In this document: in pieces, positions 1 to 12,700 of the stretch | How the letters are laid out: each line of letters begins with the position of its first letter | How positions within the stretch are numbered: the first letter of the stretch is position 1 | Assembly (NCBI RefSeq): GCF_964355755.1 | Contig: NC_092679.1 | Coordinates: forward strand, 6,326,001-6,386,000 | Source of the DNA: Antedon mediterranea | Lineage: Eukaryota > Echinodermata > Crinoidea > Comatulida > Antedonidae | Reading direction: 5' to 3' | DNA length: 60,000 nucleotides | The notes under the pieces: model-generated | The model's input: only the letters and a program-made list of their open reading frames with translations | Told to the model about the DNA's origin: nothing | Database searches by the model: none | Translations under genes and position numbers: made by a program

Positions 1-641
1 CGTTACTAGTTGTGTAGAAAATTAAGACAAGTTTGGGCCCTGTCTACACCATCAATATATACATTTAATGTATAGTACAGTAGCTATAAACTTCATTTCA
101 GTCCTACTTTACATGCTGTTTGTGGAAAGTAGTCTGCTAACAGTAAAAGATTCAGATTTTGATTCAGACTACATAGCAGATGTTCCTGGCCACCTGATAT
201 ACAATATCCCAGAAGAATATTTAAATAAAATCATTTCTATAAATACTCTGAGTCATGTTAACAATTATGATAAAACAAAATCAAATTAGTAAAATGTTTT
301 CCTAATTATATTTACAGATTTTAAACTGCAGCTGTACAATAGGGTTACATTGTACATATGCAACTTGGATTCTTAACAATACAAAATAATGCACTGTAGA
401 TACAGTGTACAGTGATGAAAAGCAATCTACAAGTTGTTCTAGGTCTGAGACTTGAACAGATGCTCTGGAGATCCCTAGTCTGGAACTGTACTTCTAAACC
501 ACTATGCTTGTGACTGATGACTAGGGTTAAAACTAAAGCTTAAAATTCTTTAACAAAAACAACATGGCTACAAACTTATCCTGTAAAAAAACTGCCTTTT
601 ATAATTTACTTAAGATATTGATGAAAATATAAATTACTTAC
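1..641. other. STYX 3' intron, left edge
   Basis: Non-coding as far as can be seen. Positions about 35-60 carry GTCTACACCATCAATA, an end of MITE family A. A plus-strand open frame at 68-289 has no recognised domain and lies antisense within this intron; I do not call it a gene. Confidence 0.4.
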
Positions 642-714
642 GACTAATTGCTGTTGAAATCCTTCATTTGGATTGATGCAAAACCTCTTCTGTTGGACAA
701 TTTTAAATGCCTTT
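642..714 (-). CDS. STYX: STYX exon encoding the FCINPN motif
   Basis: 73 nt after acceptor TATGCAG, entering in phase 2 (AG+A gives Arg) and leaving in phase 0 before GTAAGT. It encodes KAFKIVQQKRFCINPNEGF followed by QQQLV. FCINPN followed by a Gly-Phe is highly characteristic of STYX. The following exon (EYEAIYLAK in vertebrates) was not seen before position 1, so the gene is truncated by the window edge. Confidence 0.92.
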
Positions 715-3700
715 CTGCATACCGTAATAAAAAAAAATCAGTAATACAATTAAAAATAAAAGTACATTAAATAAAATTACCACCAAAAAAATGCAATTTT
801 TTTCTTTATGTAATAATATAAGTAATCAATAATTGCCATTAATAAATTATCAATAATATAAGTAATCAATAATTGTAATTAATAAATTATCAATAATATA
901 AGTAATCAATAATTGTAATTAATAAATTATCAATAATATAAGTAATCAATAATTGCCATTAATAAATTATCAATAATATAAGTAATCAATAACAATTGTA
1001 ATTGATCGATATAATAATAATGCAAGAAATTAAATTTTTTTTTTTCAATAAAATTAATCCATAAATTGTAATTGATTGATAAATAATCAATAATAAAAGT
1101 TATCAAAAAATTCTAATCAATCAATAAAGTTAGGTTTAAATTTTAAAATACCTGTAAGCAAGTCCATAAGTCTCCATTATGTATGCTATTACCAAAGCTG
1201 CACTGAAAACAAGAAGAGCACTTTCAATAATAAAAAAAATAAATAATGTCCATGAGACTAACAAATCTGGCAAAACTATCGTCAGTTTTTGCAGCATCTG
1301 TGACTGGTAACACCCTCTGAACCAGGTGCATTTAGCATTCAGACAGTTAGTTCTGTTCACCTATTTATACTGTACACATGGGTGATAAAATTACTTTACT
1401 TGACTTGATGAGAAAGGGACATACAGTAATACGGCCTGCTCAAAGCGGTCACTGAGATAAAACATCCCATATGGTGAAGAAAATAGACATACCAACACTT
1501 CCATTTTTAACCTATACTGTTCCATACTTAGCTACAAAAATATATATTATTTTTTATACATTACTACTAATTTTTAATGATTTGTGTTTAAAGGAACATT
1601 TCCTATTATTATTTAATGTATTGAGCTTCCTATTCAATAAATCAATTAAACGTAAATAATGCAATAACTTAATCAGTAATAATATATATCCTTTTAGATT
1701 GCTCTTGAGAAAGGCTAACATTTATCTTTTTCCTTCACAGTTTGTTATTCATTATGAACATTCTAACAGAAAAAGTCAGTTTTGTATTTGGTTAACCCAT
1801 ACAAATGCTAATGAATTGATTTCCAGTGGGGTACTAAAGAAGATAGGTTCAATAATTCAGACGACTCCTTCTGTTCAACTAACTACACTCTACAATATTT
1901 ATTCAATTTGGTATACTGTATAAAAACATACAAATATCAGTATTAAGGCTGAAAATTCATGTTATATTATACACAACAATATCTGCTTGCTTTGACTACA
2001 ACAAGTACAAGTAATAGTTAGTTTAGTTAAGTTTGGGTTAGTTAGTTAGTTAGTTTAGTTTAGTTTAGTTTAGTTTAGTTTAGTTTAGTTTAGTTTAGTT
2101 TAGTTTAGTTTAGTTTAGTTTGGTTTAGTTAGTTAGTTTAGTTTGGTTTAGTTAGTTAGTTAGTTTAGTTAGTTAGTTAGTTTAGTTTAGTTTAGTTTAG
2201 TTTAGTTTAGTTTAGTTTAGTTTAGTTTAGTTAGTTAGTTTAGTTTATTTTAGTTTAGCTTGGTTTAGTTTGGATAAGTTTGGTTTAGTTTAGTTAGTTA
2301 AGTTTAGTTTGGTTATATTAGTTAGTTTAGTTTGGTTTGGTCTAGTTTGGTTTAGTTAGTAAGTAAGTTAATTTAGTTTAGTTAGTTATAGACAACAAGT
2401 ACAAGTAATAGTTAGTTTAGTTAAGTTTGGGTTAGTTAGCTCCACTGCAATGGCAGAAGTCTTAAAATTATTTAGATTATTAACAGCATTAGTTATTTAT
2501 TAGAAACTTTTATTTTTGAAAAAGAAGAGAAAGTATATTACAATACTGATACCTTCTTGAAATACCAGCATTACCATGAACTAAGCACTTGCCATTGCCA
2601 CTCAAACAAACATCAATGAATTCTTTTACCTGAAAAGATGTAAAATAAATAATTTTCTAACATTTATAGTATAATCAGTAAATGTTGTGTAAGATTACTT
2701 TAAAGATATCATTATTGTCCCCCTGAAATTTAATTGTTTTTAAATTTGTTGTTGAATATGTCATTTTAATAGTAATTCACTTTGAAAATACTGGATCGAA
2801 AAACAAAAAAAATCATTTACCTGAAAAACCTACTAACGCAAAAAATACTTAAATTTTCTGTCAGACAATGAGTGTTTGGTTAAAATTAACTGTTTTGTAT
2901 TTTTGCAGAAAAGTTTAGGAGTCATCCATTTCTTTTAATGATCGATTGAAAAGTGGCTGAATTACAGAATGATTTACGGTGAGTGAGTGGCCGAGCGGTT
3001 AAGACAGTGGAACCGTAATCACGTAGCCATAACATCGGCAGGGGTTCGAGGCTCACTCACTCCATGGTTCTGGTGGTAGAACGAGTCTTCTCGGATAAGG
3101 ACTATAAACCGTAGGTCCAGTGTACACAACTTGCTCGTGTGCACTTTAAAGAACCTAGTACATCTTTCGAGACGAGTAGGGGGTTACCCCAGTGTATTAG
3201 TACATCACAGCCACTGATCACCAACTGGGCCCTCTGGGAGATCAGTCTTTGACTGAAGAGGCCACCCAGTATAAAGATAAAACAAACAAACAAAGAGGAA
3301 AAATGAAAATATCTATACGATCTAAAAAATGTAGGGAATGGGACAATATCATTTGGTAAATTAGCAAACTTTTAAAAAAAGACTATACAGTGAAATATCA
3401 CAGTCAGATTTTTTTGAAAGTTATTGACTTTGTTACTTGTGCCCTAAACATACAGGATCATGACAGACAGGAAGTGCTTCATGTGAAGAAAGGTAAACAT
3501 ACAGACAAAACTCAAGTTACCTCAAGAAGCAAGTTTACATAAAGTAAAAATAGATGACACACATCATACTTCTAACAGGGCAATTATGTTGAGAATGTGA
3601 TGAAATGAATGTGATATTTATTATCTCACACTTAAGGATACTTGTTACATTTCTAAATGTGGATTCTACTTCAAACCTATCAAGCACCTGAGTGCCATAG

Positions 3701-6700
3701 TTGGAGGACTTTGAAGAATTCTCAATCTACTTGATCCTATTTCAAATAAAATTCTTCTACCTAATGTACATTAGCCATTCTAATAATATTAACACCCCAC
3801 ACTATTAAGGTCTTTAACAACTATTTATTAAATCTAAAATAATATGTCAGAAAAGTGACAATATAAAGTATACATATTTCACAGGGGACAATAAATAGCT
3901 TTAAATAATAATCTTACTCAATGAGAGAAAATATTTTATTTAAAGTGTTTTGTTTTTTGCCAAGTTTTAGATATTTTGAATCTGTCAAATACAATTTTTC
4001 ATTATGTTTTTTTTAATGTGAATCAAATATTAAAGAAAATGATTCACTATATTATCTTTTGTGTTCCTGTTCTTTTCATTTGATGATTAATAGAAAAGTG
4101 GACGCTTAACAAAGACAGACGAAATGTCTACATATTATCTCCGATTTCATTTATGACGTAGCGAACATACTTCTTTTTACTGAGCATGCCCATAGCCTTC
4201 TTTTGTTTGTCCTTTATTGTTTTTTTTCTAAAGCCTTGTTCACACTGGTCATTGGAAATTTTGACAATTGTTCGCAAAAAATTAACTTTCAATTGTAGCC
4301 AATTTTCAGATTGGACTTTCCTTGGTCAATATAGCCGGCGAATAAATAACAGAAAGTTAAAGTATCAAAAGAATATAAGTGAACATTTAACTGTTATTTC
4401 ATTGAGTTAACCTTACAAATTGATACAATAGTGACTAACAACTTCACTGTTGACAACAACAGTTTAAACTGTATAATAAGAGTGGCTGTCCACGATCGAT
4501 CCCGAGGGACGGTGAAAGGAACTATCCCGAGGGCGAGTGGAGTGTTGGCCGGCAGCCACGATGATTGGCACGGTTCAACGTTTTATCATGTGATTGTAAA
4601 CTATGTCTAAAACCATATGGGATTAATTAATTAAGCTGTCAAAGATTTATGGGATTAGTAACAGTTCATACCTTATCCCATACTTCTGTGTGAAACTTTA
4701 CAATTACCTGTGGCGAACTATGACTAGATTAATACACAAAAAGATAACTTTATAAATTTACATTTTACATTTTCCAAAGCGTTTTAAATTAATTATGCCA
4801 CACCCTTAGAAGATTTAACACTTGGCAAATGTTACTATCCCAGCAATTCTAAATGTAGAATGTTAAATTTTCACTTTTCCAATTGAAATTGTGAGAATAA
4901 GAAATGTTCTAGATAATAATAGTCAATGAGTGGGGGTTTTTAAAAATGATTAGTTGGAAACACATTTAAATAAGAAATATTTCTTGTAAAAAATGCCGCT
5001 CATCTCACGATAACTACCGTCTTCATGCTTTTCAATATTTATCAGCATGTTTTCATAGTTTTCTTAGGTGTGCTCTAGGGTGTGAGCATGCCCAATCCTA
5101 GTTTCCAAATACCCATTTTTTCAGCTGTAGTAAACTATAAGCTACCGCATGGTAACCGTTTCCTAAAGCTTCTGTCTCTTGAATGTATCTGCTTAAATGA
5201 GCGGAGCGAAATTGATTTTAAGAATCATGATCATAAATGTAAGTCTTATCTCTGGAAAGAATCGAATGATATTTTCTGTTTGAACATCATTAATGTTTAA
5301 AACCATGTATCTAAAATAAAACAAATGATTTCAATGTTTTATAGTCAATATGCTTTTTTTGAATGTTTAAAAATACTAGTCATCTTTTCAACATGGTGTC
5401 AATCCATCACCAAGATGAGACGGTATGGCAGATACAAGTAAAAAGGTGCCCTTTATTATGAAAAGGAAAGAGTATGATTCTTCTATGACAAAATTTGTAA
5501 ATCACAAGTTTTAAAACTCAGAAGTACTTTAGTAGGATTTTACTGCATGGGAATTAGTTCTAGAAAAAAAAATCAAGGAGAAAAAAGAAAAAGGAAAATC
5601 ATGATATGTATTGGTTATAGTCAACTACATGCTCCAAACGATTCATTCATTTTATACTGCAGATGTAAATTTGTCTGCTACCAAATGGACACAAGACCTA
5701 ACTTTGACTTGAAAGAATTTTGAACATTTTGTTTTAGCATTTTATAAAAGATACGTTTCTTCTGCTTTTAAATAATTGTTTTGTAATATTCATGTATCCT
5801 TTGTAGCAGTATGGATTGCATCCTTCTAAACACTGTTTCCCTTTTTGCAAACATTTTATTTTATTTCAAAAATAAAAGGATCCATGTGAAAATAATGATT
5901 TTTCAAGTTCATCTTTTGTTATTTTAAGTGATAACATAATTAATGACGATTTTCTGGGACACTTTCTCATTTCCGTAGAGACCTTACACACAAATTGAAA
6001 ACATGAGATTCAAATTATGTCATCTTGTATCGTAATCACCGCAATGTCAAGGTTTTCATTTGTAACATTTATTACTAAACATTATTACATTAAGATCAAA
6101 GATACTCGTGTCATTACAATAAGAAAATTAATGATGAAGAAAATATACTACTGGTAAAAACAGCTTGATGAAATTATGGATGAAATTAAAGAGATATTAA
6201 ACTGAGATACCGGTTTTATAAAATGTGAACATTCTTGAAACTGCCAGTGTACTATATTGACAAATGAGTCATTTAATAGGCTATTATCATGACCTAATTA
6301 GTCTTGGATTATAAATTATACTAGATGGTCTTAAATGTAGTTTTTATAAACCCCCCCCCCCCCCCCCAATGCAACTCCAGTCATTGCAATACCCAATAGC
6401 CTCTAAACCTGGTGAGTGTCTGACCTAAATTGAACGGCCCTAGAATCGTGTCATACACAGGCATACCACAAAGTTACACTTTTACCACTTTACTCATACT
6501 TACTTACGTTTCTTGTAATTTCTATTTTATGCACCAGTTTATTAGTATGTACAACGTGGTTCCTAGTAATAATACACGCAATGCAAATGATTATCTTTTA
6601 CCTAAATGTACAAACAATTTGATCAAGAACTCTATTAAATACCAAGGAGCTAAATTATGAAATTCAATCCATGTAGATATTAAAAATGCATCTACAACTT

Positions 6701-9700
6701 CTAAATTTAAATTAGTATTAAGAACTTTTTACTTTCAAGATATGATGAAAGTTAAATTGGATAAAGTGGTTTAAATAGAAATTGTAGCTTTGTTTTTCTT
6801 TTATTTATTATTTTTATTTTTTTCTTTTTCGTATTTAATGTTATATCTTGGGGTGGATCAAACTTAAAGTCTTTCTGACTTTTATGACCCTTCCCCCACA
6901 TGATTATTTCATTGTATTTATTATCCTGTATGTTATTGTGTATTGTTGAAATAAATTGAATTGAATTGTTAAGTAACCATTGCAATCATATTCAAAAGAA
7001 AGTTCCATAAAAATGTGTACATATTGTATATATTCATCAGCATATAAAAATTGACTGTTTTATATAAGATGACAAAATCTTTCTTTAATTAATACTTGAC
7101 CCAATTCAACCCAGATATAAAGGAAACCAAATAATAGTGAGTCCTAGCCAACGCCCTTTAGCGTGCCATACAATAAAAGACATGTGCTGTACATTTTACC
7201 AATTGACATTTATTTTTAAAACCTTTGACCATACAGAATATTGTCTGGTGTTGCTTTTCCTTTTAATTAAGATCTTGTCATAATATATAATATTTCGTTT
7301 TTAGATTGCATGTTATTTGATATATAGTTTTAAAAATCAGCCAATCTTCATGTAGAAGGTCACTCACCTCAAGAGTGGGAAATTCATTTGTTATAGTCAG
7401 TGACAAATAAACAAAATATTGATTAATTTACCATTTATATTATACATAAAATTAATTTAAATCTTCTTGTGTTTTATGCAGACAATATTCAGATGTTAGA
7501 GAAAATATTGTGTTATGGCATATTAACAAAAATGAATAAAAAATGTGTTGGGTTGTTTCCAATTGAAGGCGGGGCTCCTAGATTATGTGAATAGGGGTGT
7601 CCTATGTTAAACGAATATCAATATAAGCCAATTACAGTTTATCCATGTAAGTGAGACTTTAATTCATCCTACTGACTAGGTTAGGATTTGTTGATTTCTT
7701 GATCTTTGACAACGTGGTGTCAATAGTGATGGCGTGGGGGTAAAAAACAAACAAATTACAGGATAAAGTTAGGAAATTAAACAAATTTTTGCAAAACAAG
7801 TAAAGTCTCAGGGGTAGGTGACAGACATTGTACTAGATCCTTCAATTATGTCATCAACGTAGCCTAGATTTGAAAAAAAAATTCTCTCAGACTTAATTCT
7901 ATTTTTGATTGACTTTTCAAACATTTGTTCAGCCTTATTAATTTTCTTCTAAAGTTTATCTAGGTTCTTATCAAATCCCAAACACCCCAAGGGTATGATG
8001 CAGCAATAATTTAATGCTATCAACATATATTTAATACATGATTATCTCAATTTAATTTATAAATGTATTATTTTAATCATGATATTACCATTTATATGTA
8101 TGCAAATTTATTTGAACACCTGCCTAAGATGTGTGATAATTAGTTTTATGTGAATAGTCTATAATTTCGTATTATACTTATTAAGCCATTGTGGTTTAGT
8201 TCAGATACTATGGAAGTTTAATGGGCAGGCAGTGGTTGGCAAGTGAGAGCAAAAATGTCAAATTTTAATTTCATTTTTTGATGAAAATTGAAACCCATTT
8301 ATAAAACAGAACCAATCACTTTAACATATATATGTATTCAGGCACTGTAATCCAAACCTAAAATTGTTACACACCCATCACCTTGAAAATATTAATTTGT
8401 ATATAATAATCATTTGATGCATCTATGCGACTAACCCAAGGCTGACATTTCCGACAGTCATATTTCAACAAAAACTTCTGTGAAGGTTCTTCACGGTATA
8501 CTATTACATAGTATTGTAACAGAATCATGTACAGACTGACCAAAAAACTCTACAATTCCCAAGTGGTATCCAGAGTTGTACAGTCAGTTCACCAAAACTT
8601 ACACAGGTCTCAATTAAAACAAGATAGAGATCTTTGGCAAGGGCAAATTTAATGATATAAACAATTGCAGCCGTTTGAGAGTAGCGGACACTATACCTAT
8701 CAAAATATCCTACGTACATCAAGACTACACTACATAATTGATTAAAATCACATTTTTAGACCTTTTATTATTAATTTTTAACCAAATAAATAAAGGCAAA
8801 GAGCTATCAGGCATTTTCTGGAGGCAAAACGGGGTGCGTGTGACTTGCCAATGAACCTGATCAGTGTGTAAGCTAGTTAAGTTGAACTGAGATGAACTAT
8901 GAGGCCAGTCTGCCAGTTATCACCACTAATTAAAAATTATGCCATCCAATTATTACCAGACAATATATTTTGTTTACTCTTTAAAAAGATTTCAATATTA
9001 AATTCATAACCAATTTTTCTAAAATGTTTTTATACATACAGTACAAGCTAATATTAAAAAACAATGATAGTCCAATGTGATTTCTTTTCGATCCCTGTAG
9101 CATTGGTTTACAAATGAATTACATGTACACACCTTTTTGGGAGTTAAGCATGGTTCCCACTAGCGATTCAACGCAAGGACGTAATGCAACGTAACTGGAT
9201 TGACCAATCACACGCGATGGATTACTTGCTTGTCATTGGTTAACTCGCCTGCGTCGCACTCACGTCCTTGCGTTGCATCTCTAGTGGGAACCACGCTTAA
9301 GTTATTTGTACTGGCAATAGAGTATCAAGGTGTGACATCACAACGATAGAGAGCGCTGCACGGTTGCTAGCCAAACCAAAAAATTCGTTCAGCCCTACTA
9401 GTATGTTGATAAACTGTAAAGATCTGTATTTCTATCAAATTATGTATCTTAGCTTGATTTTTTTAAACTTAAACTGTAGTTGAAGAATAAATAGATTATT
9501 AAAAACAAATATTTAGTGATCTTTTGAAATTTTAGTTTGTTTTTATTGAAAATTATTATTATTTTAAAATGACTACTTCAATAAGCCTATTCCAATCCAT
9601 TGGTGACCTTGGAGTCACTCAGGCAGGTTGAACGCATTTTTGGTGGCGCTAGCAACCACGCAGCACCACACACTGTCGTGACGTCAGCACCGTGATACTC

Positions 9701-12700
9701 TATACAGAAAATTGTTATGGTCAATTTTGAGATTATCTACAAAATAATAATAAAAAAAAAATTTTTAGAGAGAAAAATATAGTTTGTATGGTTGTCCAGT
9801 ATTCAAATGTTTGCTATTACACGCATCCATACACATCAAAATGACTAGAAATGTACTGGGAAGGTTTTAAACTACAGAACCGTTCACTACCACCCTGGGA
9901 CGGGTGTTTACCCTTGTACAGCATGTAACACAATGTACTTTTTTCTTCTTTTTCAAAAGTACACACCAACATTTTGAAATATTTATAATTTTTATCATCT
10001 TGCCAATAATTTGAAACACAATGCTGGTGAGTCACACAATATCATTTCCTTAAGATTGCGATCAAAATTATTTTAAATTACTATAAGAAAAAGACACAGA
10101 AAATGTACAAGTAGTGCAATTGATGACAGAGAGGTAGCAGCATTAACATTTGACAAAATATAAACTGAAGAAGTTTTTAAATTGAGCAGAATACAAAAGC
10201 AACATGGCGCAAATATTATTTGATGATAGCATGCTTGATTCCACGAGGAACATCAATGCACAATGCATGATGGGAAGGGTTTGGAAGCAATAGTGCCACC
10301 ATATAATAACAAATTTATATAATGATGGTTGTGCTATGCTCCCAATTCCCATTTGCGATAAACCTTTATGAAGGTGTCTTATAAATGATGATGTTGAACT
10401 AGTTAGTGGAACTACATTCAGAAATACATACAGTTCATTATAAATATCATACAAGATAACCACAGCTTATGAAATGTAAAATATTTAATAAAAGATAACC
10501 ACATTTTTTGTGGTCAAATATTTCTTACAAGAGGACCAATAAGTCAATAAAACAATGTTTCTTTCTCAAACAAAACTGTATGGTAATTCTGGAGTAATTT
10601 ACTAGAGCTTAGAAGTCTAAGCCCAAGCCTTCTCGTACCACATGGTACCCACAGCTATTATAGGGCAGGATAGACATCCCAAGGACACAGCCTGACCAAT
10701 ATACAACATACTTAATTGGTACGTCTCTCGCTAAAAACTGAAGCACGGCAGATTTATAAAATAGGGTAATTGGATTGTTTTTGGTATGTACGATGATTAT
10801 TTAATCAGGCCGATGATGAGGTAATCGAAAAAACAGATGCGACACTGATGTCCAATGTTGACAGATATAAAGCAGTTTCGCTAAAATTAATAATTTCCTT
10901 TTAAATTGAAAATAATGGACACAAAAAATAGATTTACAAGAAAAGAAGAAAAAGTAGAAGGATTAAAATTGGCTATTGACAGAAGGGTAACAGGGCTAAA
11001 ATTGACCATTTCCTTAAAGTGAATTTTTTTGATAAGGCATTATATATAAAAGGTAGGGTAAACCATCTAAGATATATCTAATAATAAACTGAGTCTATCA
11101 AAATTGTTATCATATATTAAAAAATAATCTATTAATAGATTTAGTTTGTCTTTTTTTAAACTTTTTTTAAAACTAATCTCTATTTTCGAATAAATGACAA
11201 CTTGTCTTGCCATACTTTACCGAAATTGATCTGGAAAATTTGGCTTGACATAGTTAGCTTCTGTCTGGTGTCGGATGCATATGATATGAGAAATACCAAA
11301 CTGACATAACTGCATATGCTGATAAAAAAATACAAAAATTGATTTCTAATGAAAATAATATAGACTCATAAGCTATATTTTTAGCGCAGCACTGTACAAG
11401 TGAATTTTATAAAGTATGTGGAATAAGAAATTTTGTGTTAAACAGAGTAACTATTTTTTATTTGTACGAGGTTTTTTTTTAGTACTAGTAGTCCAATATA
11501 TATTACAAATTCCTAGTAACACCCTCATGATAATACCATATATCCTCTGGTATAATCACACCCCCTAGAACACGAAATTGTGCCGACTTTGCGGGGTGGG
11601 ACTATACCCGATTCTTGAAAAAAAATGATTGTTAAGCATTTCTTGTAAAAACTCATCTGAACTGACTAGAAAGATACATGCAGACAAAAAGTCAATATTG
11701 GGACACAACTTTGTGCTGTTTACTAGCTGCATTATTATGGAAGTATGATCCAACAGGCTTGCTTATATGCGTTATATAAGAATAAACTATTATTTTTATA
11801 CCCGGGGATATACCTGTTTGTGAAATCAGACATATAGTAGGGGTGGGATTAGACCCAAAGTGGGATTATACCCAAGGATATATGGTAGTGACAAAGGAAT
11901 GTTATCTTTTTATACATGATATCTAGTAGTGTATCAGTTTAATATCTGTTTATAATATGTAACAAAGGTGAATGAATGATAAAATGAAACAGTTGTCAAC
12001 GACGACACACTGTATCACATTAAATTTTTATTAAATTATGTTGGTTGTTATGTAGTACTATTGAGTTTCTTGACAAAACGCTGAATCATTCTGTCAATTC
12101 CATAAATTAAGTTAAACATTATTATCATTTGCTTAACATACTTTGATATTATACTTAGGAAATATTAATACTTTCATGACATTATTAAAGGAATAATTTA
12201 ATTTTGTTCCAGATTTTGTTCCACTGATTGTAAAGTGTGCTGTTAAGTTTATTCCTTGCGTGCATCACATATTATTACAACTAATCTTATTATTAAATTA
12301 TCTTAATATCACCTTGCTCTTAGTGGCAGCTGCATAGGGCCCAAGAAATACATTCGGTAGGATCTCCTGAAAAAAAAGAAGCAAAATCTAAAGAATGCAA
12401 CAAGGAGTAAAGTGTTGACAGGTCTCATAACAATTTTAAATTAAGATGTTTGCTTGGTGTCAGGATTTCACATATAAAACCAGTTGTGACAGCATCCAGT
12501 AAATAACAAAGCGCTAACTGCCGTCCCTTCAGAAATTCCCCATTGGTAAGTGGAACAGTCCACTACTAATGGTGGAGTTCGTTGATTTACTCATACAGTA
12601 TTTCTAATTTTGATAGACAATGGCCAATTTATGTTTATCAAGGTAAGTAGAAACAAAGCAGCATGTATTTATAGTTTAACCATTCTGATACAGGCCAGTA

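Larger units (their letters stand above)
2630..11220. other. Large STYX intron interval
   Basis: 8.6 kb that should also contain one unlocated coding exon of about 20 codons. Recognisable contents are a SINE (2980-3295), an undefined GC-richer block near 4480-4570 with the string TCCCGAGGG twice, a poly-C run (6352-6367), a LINE 3' remnant (6430-6970) and a MITE family B copy (9143-9302). I see nothing else that I can support. Confidence 0.5.

Noticed and set aside
68-289. Plus-strand 73-residue frame
   Set aside because: No domain, no matching splice context, antisense within a STYX intron. Composition is mildly protein-like, so a transposon remnant cannot be excluded.
1136-1360. Minus-strand frame with a hydrophobic stretch resembling a tetraspanin last transmembrane helix
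   Set aside because: Only 1152-1202 is coding and belongs to STYX (SAALVIAYIMETYG); the hydrophobic upstream part is intron read through from a GTG.
7369-7413. Minus-strand NEFPTLE plus GTGAGT as the missing STYX exon
   Set aside because: No AG acceptor upstream within the frame and the LVLDIADN motif is absent.
8525-8722. Minus-strand frame with QTAAIVYIIKFALAKDLYLV as a possible STYX exon
   Set aside because: Does not align with STYX in order or length; the corresponding STYX helix is already encoded at 1152-1202.
10143-10463. 106-residue minus-strand frame
   Set aside because: No domain recognised, starts and ends without gene context, lies inside the STYX intron interval and is not phase-compatible with STYX.
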